A stretch of DNA of 5,769 bases from contig JAJTIF010000249.1 of the NCBI GenBank assembly GCA_021299675.1, forward strand, positions 1 to 5,769. Direction: 5' to 3'. The notes beneath the pieces are model-generated. The model ran no database searches, was not told where the DNA came from, and worked only from the letters and a program-made list of their open reading frames with translations. This document shows, piece after piece, positions 1 through 5,394 of the stretch. Each line of letters opens with the position of its first letter. Positions within the stretch are counted from its first letter, which is position 1. Origin of the DNA: Pseudomonadota bacterium. GTDB lineage: Bacteria; Bdellovibrionota; Bacteriovoracia; Bacteriovoracales; Bacteriovoracaceae. A program made the translations under genes and the position numbers.

Positions 1-699
1 ATTGAAAACCACGTGTTCTTGGATTTCTCCGAGGGCGAACGGGAGTTCTACCAGAAGCGGCTTGATAGCGTGCGCGCGAACATGTCGAACCCCGTGTTCG
101 CTAAGCGCTACGGCGAAGTGCTCAAGTCTCTCTTGGAGCTGCGCCAGATGTGCCTGTGGCAGAAGCAAGGCGGGAGTCTTCAGTCCACGAAGATCGACTT
201 CCTCATGGAAAACCTCGAGCAGCTCGTGGTGGAAAACCACAAGGTGCTGGTGTTCTCCCAGTTCACGACCTACCTCGATCTCATCCAGGATAAGATCCGA
301 GCGATGGGCTGGAAGTACTCGCGCATCGACGGCTCACAGGCGATCAAGAAACGCGAAGAGCAAGTGGAGCTCTTCCAGAACGGGCCTTCACAGATCTTCT
401 TGATCTCTCTTAAGGCCGGGGGCTTCGGTCTTAACCTCACCGCCGCCTCGTACATCTTCCTCATGGATCCGTGGTGGAACCCCGCGGTCGAGCGCCAGGC
501 AGTGGACCGAGCCCATCGTATCGGGCAAGAAAACAAACTCACCGTCTACCGGCCTCTGATGAAGAACTCCGTGGAAGAGAAAGTTCTCCTGCTCCAGAAA
601 GCCAAGCAAGAGCTCTTCAAAGAACTCATGGCCGAAGACGACGATCAGTACTTCAGCGGGAAGCTCACGAAAGACGACTTCACGATGCTACTTAGCTAA
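1..699 (+). CDS. SNF2/Swi2-family DNA helicase-like ATPase, C-terminal part (5' end outside window)
   Basis: This is the C-terminal 232 residues of a SNF2-family (superfamily 2) ATPase, a class that uses ATP to translocate on double-stranded DNA and remodel protein-DNA complexes. The reading frame is open from base 1, so the gene starts upstream; the GTG at 13 is internal. Counting visible codons from base 1, the second RecA-like lobe shows VLVFSQF (about 82-88, motif IV), RIDGS (108-112), the motif V stretch SLKAGGFGLNLTAA (136-149), DPWWNP (156-161) and motif VI with QAVDRAHRIGQ (166-176, containing the arginine finger). The preceding LRQMC corresponds to the LRQ(I/M)C linker typical of bacterial SNF2 proteins. 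Nothing follows the helicase lobe except a short charged tail, so any accessory domain (for example a SWIM zinc finger) would be N-terminal. The ATP-binding lobe with Walker A and DExH is not in the window. Family call is secure; cellular role is unknown. Confidence 0.95.
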   Translation: MENHVFLDFSEGEREFYQKRLDSVRANMSNPVFAKRYGEVLKSLLELRQMCLWQKQGGSLQSTKIDFLMENLEQLVVENHKVLVFSQFTTYLDLIQDKIRAMGWKYSRIDGSQAIKKREEQVELFQNGPSQIFLISLKAGGFGLNLTAASYIFLMDPWWNPAVERQAVDRAHRIGQENKLTVYRPLMKNSVEEKVLLLQKAKQELFKELMAEDDDQYFSGKLTKDDFTMLLS

Positions 700-815
700 G
701 CTCAATGATGTTTCAAAGCTGAAATTTCTCCTCATTTTCTAACTCTTCCACTTTCAATAAACAGGCTTAAGAGCTATTTCACTTACCCAATGAAAACAAT
801 ACCTTGTCTTCATTT

Positions 816-843
816 TTGCTTTACCACTTAAAAGTGGTAAAAT
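816..843 (+). promoter_or_regulatory. Candidate hicAB promoter
   Basis: TTGCTT (816-821) and TAAAAT (838-843) are separated by 16 bp and resemble sigma-70 -35 and -10 boxes; the -10 is good and the -35 matches only at TTG. The 22-bp palindrome lies in the spacer and -10, which is what autorepression would need. A caveat is that transcription from this -10 would start only about 6 bases before the ATG at 856, giving an almost leaderless transcript that lacks the AAGGG at 844-848. A second, weaker candidate beginning with TTGTCT at 804-809 would keep that ribosome binding site. Confidence 0.35.
820..841. promoter_or_regulatory. 22-bp perfect inverted repeat, probable HicB operator
   Basis: The arms TTTACCACTT (820-829) and AAGTGGTAAA (832-841) are exact reverse complements around a 2-bp centre (AA). 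It lies 14 bp before the hicA start and overlaps the best candidate -10 box. HicB antitoxins with a C-terminal DNA-binding domain commonly bind palindromes in their own promoter, so autoregulation by HicB or the HicAB complex is the natural reading. The half-site core GGTAA recurs as a direct repeat at 836-840 and 847-851, 11 bp apart. Confidence 0.7.
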
Positions 844-855
844 AAGGGTAATTAT

Positions 856-1041
856 ATGCCGATGAGCGGAGACGAGATGCTCAAGCTATTTGAAAAGAAT
901 GGGTGGCAAAAGATACGACAAAAAGGGTCGCATGTGATCGTGCATAAGGAGGGTGAGAAACCAGAGACAATTCCTCTTCACCGGGAATTAAAAAAGGGAC
1001 TGGAAAAAGCGCTACTTAAGAGGCTTGGAGCAAAGAGATGA
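856..1041 (+). CDS. hicA: HicA-family toxin (mRNA interferase)
   Basis: This 61-residue protein matches the HicA toxin family, small double-stranded-RNA-binding-fold ribonucleases that cleave mRNA and arrest growth unless bound by HicB. Visible family marks are an N-terminal helix (MSGDEMLKLFEKNGW), the KGSHVIVHK strand with the expected catalytic histidine at residue 26, and the C-terminal IPLHRELKKGLEKALLKRLG block (39-58). Length is normal for the family, and nothing looks broken, so the toxin is probably functional. AAGGG at 844-848 sits 7 bases before the ATG at 856; the in-frame ATG at 862 is an alternative start that would lose two residues. The stop overlaps the hicB start by 4 bp (ATGA at 1038-1041), so the two are translationally coupled, with the toxin gene first as is usual for hicAB. 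Confidence 0.93.
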   Translation: MPMSGDEMLKLFEKNGWQKIRQKGSHVIVHKEGEKPETIPLHRELKKGLEKALLKRLGAKR

Positions 1042-1466
1042 ACTACCACTTTCGAATACATAAAGAAAAAAAAGGCTACTGGGCTGAATGCATTGAGCTG
1101 TCCGGTTGTCGTGCCCAGGGTGAGGAGTTGAACGAACTTCATGATCAGTGCCAAGAAGCTCTCAACCTCTATCTTGATGAACCAGAGGATTCGAAATTTA
1201 TTTTGCCACTGCCAAAGTCTTCAATGAAGCTAGGGCCCAAGATTATTGCAGTGGAAGTGAAGCCAGAGATCGCATTTTCTTTTTTAATGAGGAGAACTCG
1301 CCTGAAACTTGGACTAACACAACACCAAATGCGAGAACACTTGGGCTATCAAACACTTTACTCATATCAGAAACTAGAGACCTCGCGCTTTGCCAATCCC
1401 ACTCTCAAAAGTTTATTCAACATTCTTAAAAAACTTCCACAGTTTCCACTCAAACACTTGATCTAA
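1038..1466 (+). CDS. hicB: HicB-family antitoxin with C-terminal helix-turn-helix
   Basis: This 142-residue protein is the antitoxin partner of the preceding HicA. Residues 1-48 form the HicB N-terminal domain (a partial RNase H-like fold), with the recognisable GYWAECIELSGCRAQGEE stretch (13-30) and the following helix ending in NLYLDE; this part is expected to cap HicA. Residues 80-133 resemble an XRE-type helix-turn-helix (MRRTRLKLGLTQHQMREHLG, then a QKLE helix), the DNA-binding part that would recognise the palindrome at 820-841. GGAG at 1027-1030 lies 7 bases before the ATG at 1038, inside hicA, so translation has its own site as well as coupling. The gene ends only 6 bp from the end of the convergent glycosyltransferase gene, and no terminator is seen between them. 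The HTH form, rather than ribbon-helix-helix, places it among the longer HicB variants. Confidence 0.93.
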   Translation: MNYHFRIHKEKKGYWAECIELSGCRAQGEELNELHDQCQEALNLYLDEPEDSKFILPLPKSSMKLGPKIIAVEVKPEIAFSFLMRRTRLKLGLTQHQMREHLGYQTLYSYQKLETSRFANPTLKSLFNILKKLPQFPLKHLI

Positions 1467-1472
1467 CCCAAT

Positions 1473-2489
1473 CTAAATAGTCTTAAGCGCCATCTCTACC
1501 GTGATATTTTTAGCACACTTGAAATGATCCTGCGGACAGCTCACGTGCCCATGCAAACCACAAGGCCGGCAAGTCAGCTTCTCTGGACTCTCCAATACCT
1601 GCGAATCATCACTTAAGGGCCCGTAACCAAACTCTTTAATGGTGGCACAGAAAAATGAAGTGCTGGGTGCGTTCACACTGCTCGCCAGGTGCAAGGGACC
1701 CGAGTCATTCACAAACACACGCACGGCTTCTTCCATGAGCGCTGCGCTCTCTAAAAGATTGAGTTTTCCACACAAGTTCACCGCTCCAGTGGCTCCCTTC
1801 ACGCGCTCACAGAGAGTGGAATCATCAGGACCACCGATGAGGTAAACTTGAAAGTTCTTCGAAAGCTCTGCCACAAGTTTGAGATAGCTACCCTCTTCCC
1901 ACTGTTTGGTGAACCACACGGAAGCCGGCGCCACCACCACGTAGGGCTTTTTTAATTTGTATTCCTGCACCATCAGGCGATGGCCATCCATAATGGGTAG
2001 CTGAGGTCTCACGAGCTTGGGATTAATGGGCATGGGATAGCTCCCCTTCGCCGCCTGCAAGAGCTGCAAGTTGCGCTGCACTTCATGCCAGGATTTTCCT
2101 TGCACCGTATGCGGGATGCGGTGGTTTACTTTCTTCGTATAAAAAAACGACAAGGGATTCTGTTTGAAGCCCAACTTGCGAGTGGCTCTCATGCACAGAC
2201 TCACAAGCCCTGAGTTAAAGTGTCGATGTAGGTTAAACACCACATCGAAGCGATACTGGCGGAGCTCTTTGATCATGCGCCAAAGACTTTTGTACTTCGA
2301 TCCCCGTTTGTCCCACACCCAGAGTTTATGAATAAAGGGAAGACCATCCAGCACAGACTGATTGCCATGGCGGCAAAGGAAATGAATCTCATGATCAGGG
2401 AATTCTCGTGAGACTTCACGGGCGAAGCTGCTCGCAAGGATCGTGTCACCGATGAAGGCGGTCTGGATGATGAGGAGAGCTTTCTGCAT
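1473..2489 (-). CDS. Glycosyltransferase family 9 (ADP-heptose:LPS heptosyltransferase-like)
   Basis: The 338-residue product has the two-Rossmann-fold (GT-B) architecture of family 9, which transfers heptose from ADP-heptose to the inner core of lipopolysaccharide on the cytoplasmic face of the inner membrane. N-terminal marks are the hydrophobic strand MQKALLIIQ followed by FIGDTILAS (12-20), with D15 at the position of the proposed catalytic aspartate. C-terminal marks are KQW (195-197, donor-phosphate-binding lysine), LIGGPDD (217-223), LCGKLNLLESAALM (239-252) and the signature NDSGPLHLAS (261-270). A C-terminal cysteine group (C307, C310, C318, C325) matches the Cys-rich tail common in WaaF/heptosyltransferase II-like members. 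Length is typical. It is the second gene of an operon, 8 bp after the cysteine peptidase-like gene. No Shine-Dalgarno is visible before its ATG, where a 15-bp palindrome sits instead. Family assignment is firm; whether the donor is heptose, and which core position is acted on, is not decided. Confidence 0.92.
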   Translation of the reverse strand: MQKALLIIQTAFIGDTILASSFAREVSREFPDHEIHFLCRHGNQSVLDGLPFIHKLWVWDKRGSKYKSLWRMIKELRQYRFDVVFNLHRHFNSGLVSLCMRATRKLGFKQNPLSFFYTKKVNHRIPHTVQGKSWHEVQRNLQLLQAAKGSYPMPINPKLVRPQLPIMDGHRLMVQEYKLKKPYVVVAPASVWFTKQWEEGSYLKLVAELSKNFQVYLIGGPDDSTLCERVKGATGAVNLCGKLNLLESAALMEEAVRVFVNDSGPLHLASSVNAPSTSFFCATIKEFGYGPLSDDSQVLESPEKLTCRPCGLHGHVSCPQDHFKCAKNITVEMALKTI

Positions 2490-2491
2490 GA

Positions 2492-2506
2492 GTTGATTTA
2501 ATCAAC
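2492..2506. repeat. 15-bp inverted repeat at operon junction
   Basis: The arms GTTGAT (2492-2497) and ATCAAC (2501-2506) are perfect reverse complements with a 3-base centre. The centre is the stop codon (TAA on the minus strand) of the cysteine peptidase-like gene, and the repeat fills the position where the glycosyltransferase's ribosome binding site should be. It may be a chance result of coding sequence or a small hairpin that affects re-initiation. Confidence 0.5.
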
Positions 2507-3322
2507 AAAGCTGAGGAAACTAAAGCCAAAAAAGGGAGTGCGCCCGTACCTCACAAGGTTTTCGCAGGTCATGATCTTCTGGTCGCCCCAGGTGTTCATC
2601 ACCGCATCGCAGTTGTACTTATCGGCTGGGTTATGGATGAAATCCACCAGTGTGACCCAGTGGAAACTTTGGATGCTGGAAGCGATCAACACGGGCACCG
2701 GTGTAATCGAAACTCTTTGACGATTGCCACGGTCCCTAGACACATTCGCGGCTCCTGCGTAGAGAGCTGAGCGCAAGCGATTGATGTAAGAATTTGCAGA
2801 AATAGCACCACGAGTCACCCACTTGCCACGAGGACAAGAATTAATGCGCGCAAAGAGATCGTTCAGGGCGTTTCGATTGGTGTCAGGTCTGGTTCCCGGG
2901 GTCATGTCTTCGGCGCCGGTTTGAAGCGGGTTAATCGCGCGGTTACAAACCATACGGGTGGCATTTGAAATCGCCACATGGCCACAGTAACCATTCCACC
3001 CCCCGGGGCCTGTGGACTCCGGTTGGATGAAACTAAAAGTCTTATCTGCGCATTCATAGTGACTCACCTCACCGCTGAGCGTGAAGAGACGAGAGCAGGT
3101 GATATGGCGTTTGAATTGAAATTCTTTATTCCCCAAAAGCCCGAGCGCTGTCTTCTGAGTATCTGTGATGTATTTTAGGGATTCTTCTTCAGACACTTCG
3201 ACCAAGGGCTGAGCGCCAGAAAAAGCAAAAGCTCTCTCCACCCAGAGCTGATACAAAAGCACGATGACAGTGATCTTGCAGACCCAGTAGATAAGAGAGA
3301 AGAAAGAGGTAAGGTTCTTCAT
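2498..3322 (-). CDS. Predicted exported papain-fold cysteine peptidase-like protein
   Basis: I do not recognise a named family for this 274-residue protein, but its layout suggests a secreted or membrane-anchored cysteine peptidase. Residues 1-35 are a signal peptide or signal anchor (charged MKN, then a long hydrophobic run ending near AFAFS). A papain-like Cys-His-Asn order follows: GYCGHVAISN with C113, SFHWVTLVD with H221, and MNTWGDQ with N243, the last resembling the N-x-W-G motif of papain-fold enzymes. Outside the putative catalytic Cys, six cysteines (76, 91, 126, 163, 238, 253) could form three disulfides, consistent with an exported protein. I chose the ATG at 3322 because AGGA (3331-3334) lies 8 bases upstream. 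A longer TTG-initiated frame from 3370 would put extra polar residues before the signal peptide and overlap the divergent gene's leader. The glycosyltransferase follows in the same operon. The substrate is unknown, and the peptidase reading rests on motif order only. Confidence 0.6.
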   Translation of the reverse strand: MKNLTSFFSLIYWVCKITVIVLLYQLWVERAFAFSGAQPLVEVSEEESLKYITDTQKTALGLLGNKEFQFKRHITCSRLFTLSGEVSHYECADKTFSFIQPESTGPGGWNGYCGHVAISNATRMVCNRAINPLQTGAEDMTPGTRPDTNRNALNDLFARINSCPRGKWVTRGAISANSYINRLRSALYAGAANVSRDRGNRQRVSITPVPVLIASSIQSFHWVTLVDFIHNPADKYNCDAVMNTWGDQKIMTCENLVRYGRTPFFGFSFLSFVD

Positions 3323-3330
3323 AACGAGCA

Positions 3331-3334
3331 TCCT
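3331..3334 (-). promoter_or_regulatory. Ribosome binding site deciding the peptidase-like start
   Basis: AGGA on the minus strand is 8 bases from the ATG at 3322 and only 1-2 bases from the ATG at 3331, which it partly overlaps. This favours 3322, whose product begins directly with a conventional signal sequence (MKNLTSFFSLIYW). Confidence 0.7.
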
Positions 3335-3387
3335 AGACTTAACACCTATAAAAGAGTGAAAATAGCTCAAAACCTTGTATTTTTTCT

Positions 3388-3392
3388 AGGAG
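3388..3392 (+). promoter_or_regulatory. Ribosome binding site deciding the nitroreductase start
   Basis: AGGAG lies 5 bases before the ATG at 3398. The longer in-frame GTG at 3356 has no comparable site and would add 14 residues with no counterpart expected in the family. Confidence 0.8.
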
Positions 3393-3397
3393 TTTTT

Positions 3398-4183
3398 ATG
3401 AGTGATGCCTCAGAGGTGTTCGCTAAGATACCGGATTTAGGATACAGTGAGCACAGACCTGCCACCGACCCCAAGGCCTTCGATGCCATCATCCGTGCCC
3501 GCCGCAGTGTGCGCGTGTACGACTCCACCCCCATCCCTGAAAGTGTCATGCGCGAGGTTTTGGAATGGACGCTCTTGGCGCCGAACTCCTCGAATCTTCA
3601 GTGCTGGGAGTTTTACTGGGTCCGCAGTCCTGAAAAGAAGAAGACCCTCGCCTACTATTGTTTCAACCAACCCGCCGCCCGCACTTCGCAAGAACTGGTG
3701 GTAGCGGTAGCACGACCGTGGCACTGGAAAAAACACGCACGACAGATGCTGGAAGTTTTCAAAGAAGGAGAAGCGCAGGGGCACAAGATCCCGGCATCAG
3801 CGAAAGCCTACTACGCTAAACTCGCACCCATGGTTTATACCCAGGGTTTCCTGAGCTCGATTGGCTTTCTAAAGAAGATCGCTTTCTTTTTCATTGGCCT
3901 CTTTCGGGTCATCACCCGAGAGCCCACCAACTATTCCCAGATGCGCTTGTGGGGAGCGAAGAGCGTGGCCTTGGCCTGTGAAAACTTCATGCTCGGCATG
4001 AGTGCCCATGGATTTGATACCTGTCCCATGGAAGGATTTGACTCAAAAAGAGTGAAAAAATTACTCAAACTTAAAGGGTGCGATGAAGTCGTGATGGTGA
4101 TAAGTTGCGGCAAGAGAGCGGACAATGGGGTCTATGGCCAACGGGTGCGCTTTCCGGATTCGCAATTTATCAGAGAGGTTTAA
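3398..4183 (+). CDS. Nitroreductase-family flavoprotein
   Basis: This 261-residue protein belongs to the nitroreductase family, FMN enzymes that use NAD(P)H to reduce nitro groups, quinones or flavins. Residues 28-76 carry the family's N-terminal signature: AIIRARRSVRVYD with RRSVR at 35-39 (FMN phosphate contact) and APNSSNLQCWEFYWV (61-75). The C-terminal FMN-binding block runs from WGAKSVALACENFMLGMSAHG (185-205) through TCPMEGF to VMVISCGKRAD (232-242). Between them the protein has a longer middle region than minimal family members, with a hydrophobic run at about 151-172 interrupted by KK and R; it may contact the membrane or line a substrate pocket. AGGAG precedes the chosen ATG. The stop at 4181-4183 abuts the ATG of the next gene with no gap, so the two are co-transcribed. 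Family is secure; the substrate cannot be read from the sequence. Confidence 0.9.
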   Translation: MSDASEVFAKIPDLGYSEHRPATDPKAFDAIIRARRSVRVYDSTPIPESVMREVLEWTLLAPNSSNLQCWEFYWVRSPEKKKTLAYYCFNQPAARTSQELVVAVARPWHWKKHARQMLEVFKEGEAQGHKIPASAKAYYAKLAPMVYTQGFLSSIGFLKKIAFFFIGLFRVITREPTNYSQMRLWGAKSVALACENFMLGMSAHGFDTCPMEGFDSKRVKKLLKLKGCDEVVMVISCGKRADNGVYGQRVRFPDSQFIREV

Positions 4184-4711
4184 ATGCTCAGCGAGAGTTT
4201 AAAAAAATGTGACCTAGAAATGAACCCACGGGAAGTAGAAGCTTTCCTCGTCGGATGCCTCTCTGCTGAAAAGCCCATGAAGTTTGATCGCGCGATCAAA
4301 GAGCTCTTCCTAGAAGAAACCAAAGTCACCGTGCAATTCAACTCACCCGATGCCCGCGTGGAGATTGAAAAAGACGTAAAACAGCTGTGGGACGAACTCT
4401 CGAAAAGTCTTCCTAAGCGTAGAAAAAATCTCCTCAACGTCGACGGCTCGAACTTGAAAGACGAAGTCATCGCTCTCGGGCGCTTAGGCGACTTCTTTTT
4501 GATGGGTATGACTCTCGCGGGCACCTCAATCGATGACCAAGATGATGAAGCCGGTGATCTTTTAGACGAGATGGAAGACCATCTCTTGCTGCTCGACGAA
4601 TGGGTGGCAGAAGGTGCAGACCGGCTTGATCAGCCCACATGGACGGAAGAGGGACAGAAGTATAAACGTGAACTCGCCGAGCTCTGGGGCGAGTTGTGTG
4701 AGCTGCTCTAA
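4184..4711 (+). CDS. Acidic hypothetical protein, possible distant UPF0149 (YgfB/YecA) relative
   Basis: The function of this 175-residue, mostly helical, strongly acidic protein is not recognised. It has no signal peptide or membrane segment, so it is likely cytoplasmic. Two segments, VEAFLVGCLSAEKPM (18-32) and LGDFFLMGMTLAG (101-113), resemble the paired F-L-x-G-x-L blocks of the UPF0149 family, and an Asp/Glu-rich stretch (116-132) follows the second as it does in that family. Overall length is also similar. This is a faint likeness seen by eye, and a conserved hypothetical of another family is equally possible. GAGAGG (4173-4178) lies 5 bases before the ATG, and the start directly follows the nitroreductase stop, so it is the second gene of that operon. 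Its stop codon overlaps that of the convergent queC. Confidence 0.8.
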   Translation: MLSESLKKCDLEMNPREVEAFLVGCLSAEKPMKFDRAIKELFLEETKVTVQFNSPDARVEIEKDVKQLWDELSKSLPKRRKNLLNVDGSNLKDEVIALGRLGDFFLMGMTLAGTSIDDQDDEAGDLLDEMEDHLLLLDEWVAEGADRLDQPTWTEEGQKYKRELAELWGELCELL

Positions 4712-4721
4712 AGTTTAGAGC
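4705..4721. terminator. 17-bp palindrome over two convergent stop codons, possible weak bidirectional terminator
   Basis: GCTCTAAAGTTTAGAGC is a perfect inverted repeat (8-bp arms, 1-base centre). In RNA it could form a 5-6 bp stem with a 5-7 base loop in either direction. It spans the TAA of the plus-strand gene (4709-4711) and the TAG of queC (4708-4710). Neither side has a convincing U-tract, so termination strength is doubtful. Confidence 0.35.
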
Positions 4722-5394
4722 TCCAAGAAAAATTGATTTTGTTCGATTTGAGATACTCTCTAAGTCCTGCGTTTCGAAGCTGACACGCAGGACAGACTCC
4801 ACACCCCTCATGCTTCTTCCCTTCGTAACAAGTGATCGTCTCCTCCAAAAGATACTCCAAGACACCTAAACTCGCTCCCAGCTCCATGCTCTGCGATTTC
4901 GTCATCGCCACCAGAGGTGTGCGGATCTCGAAATCAGGCTGCGCAAAATCTAGCCGCAAGGCCGCTTGAATGAGGTCCATGTACTCGCGCGAACAATCCC
5001 GATAGCCTGAGTTGGCTGTCTCGAGTTCCATGATGCCAAGATAGATCGCCTTCGCTCCTAGCCCATAGGCGTGGATACCAGCGAGGCGAGCAAAGAGCCC
5101 GTTACGACCGGCGACGAGGGTGTTGGGTGCAGAAGCCACATGAGTAATGGCGATGGGGCGCGTGAGAGCGTTTTCAGTGATTTCATTTAAGCAGTCGAGC
5201 TTCAAGGTGGTGTGATCCACTTGAAAGTGTGCGGCGATTTTTTTGGCTTGCGTGAGTTCGATGCTATGGCGTTGACCATAATCAAAGGAGAGGGCCAGCA
5301 CATGGGCAGCACCAAATTCTTTGACGGCAAGGGCGAGGCATAAGCTCGAATCCATCCCCCCTGAATGCACGACCAGCGCGAGCTTTTTCATCAT
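4708..5394 (-). CDS. queC: 7-cyano-7-deazaguanine (preQ0) synthase QueC
   Basis: QueC converts 7-carboxy-7-deazaguanine to 7-cyano-7-deazaguanine (preQ0) using ATP and ammonia, a cytoplasmic step toward queuosine in tRNA (or deazapurine DNA modification in some systems). The 228-residue product shows the PP-loop SGGMDSS (11-17) that binds ATP, FDYGQRHSIEL (37-47), VAGRNGLF (94-101), the SGYRDCSREYMD block (129-140), and the zinc site C189-C198-C201-C204 near the C terminus in TCYEG and CGVCPAC. All expected catalytic and metal-binding residues are present and the length is normal. Two tandem ATGs (5394 and 5391) are possible starts; AAGG at 5399-5402 is 4 bases from the first and 7 from the second, so the second may be used. 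The first ATG overlaps the upstream gene's stop (ATGA, 5391-5394). Other queuosine genes (queD, queE, queF) are not in the window. Confidence 0.96.
   Translation of the reverse strand: MMKKLALVVHSGGMDSSLCLALAVKEFGAAHVLALSFDYGQRHSIELTQAKKIAAHFQVDHTTLKLDCLNEITENALTRPIAITHVASAPNTLVAGRNGLFARLAGIHAYGLGAKAIYLGIMELETANSGYRDCSREYMDLIQAALRLDFAQPDFEIRTPLVAMTKSQSMELGASLGVLEYLLEETITCYEGKKHEGCGVCPACQLRNAGLREYLKSNKINFSWSSKL

Larger units (their letters stand above)
700..855. other. AT-rich intergenic spacer upstream of hicAB
   Basis: This is the longest non-coding stretch in the window. It contains 50 G/C among 156 bases, clearly lower than the helicase gene to its left. A weak 5-bp inverted repeat TTTCA-AAGC-TGAAA lies just after the helicase stop (711-724), but it has no convincing U-tract, so I do not call a terminator. 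The right end carries the palindromic operator candidate and the probable hicAB promoter. No small ORF with a good ribosome binding site was seen. Confidence 0.6.
3323..3397. promoter_or_regulatory. Divergent intergenic region, probable promoters for both flanking operons
   Basis: These 75 AT-rich bases separate the divergently read peptidase-like and nitroreductase genes, so promoters for both must lie here or slightly inside the genes. TATAAA at 3347-3352 (plus strand) is a plausible -10 box, but no good -35 precedes it. On the minus strand TATAGG follows TTTTGA at about 16 bp spacing, also weak. No strong palindrome was found. Confidence 0.4.

Noticed and set aside
2..403. Open frame on the plus strand over the helicase
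   Set aside because: Serine/arginine-rich low-complexity translation in another frame of a gene with clear SNF2 motifs.
270..609. Two minus-strand open frames opposite the helicase
   Set aside because: They lie antisense to the conserved motif V/VI region and have no recognisable domain or ribosome binding site.
711..724. Possible terminator after the SNF2 gene
   Set aside because: Only a 5-bp AT-rich stem and no run of T directly following; too weak to call.
700..1472. Insertion-sequence ends or attachment sites around hicAB
   Set aside because: I looked for terminal inverted or direct repeats flanking the AT-rich hicAB segment and found none that I can support.
1639..1845. Plus-strand open frame inside the glycosyltransferase gene
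   Set aside because: Antisense to the conserved NDSGPLHLAS region; no family resemblance.
3356..3397. N-terminal extension of the nitroreductase from a GTG
   Set aside because: AGGAG at 3388-3392 is well placed for the ATG at 3398, and the family signature does not need the extra residues.
3437..3784. Minus-strand frame of 115 codons opposite the nitroreductase
   Set aside because: Shadow of the conserved nitroreductase N-terminal domain; composition is not protein-like.
4467..4865. Minus-strand frame spanning the convergent stops
   Set aside because: Overlaps both the acidic protein gene and queC in non-coding frames and has an arginine-rich, atypical composition.
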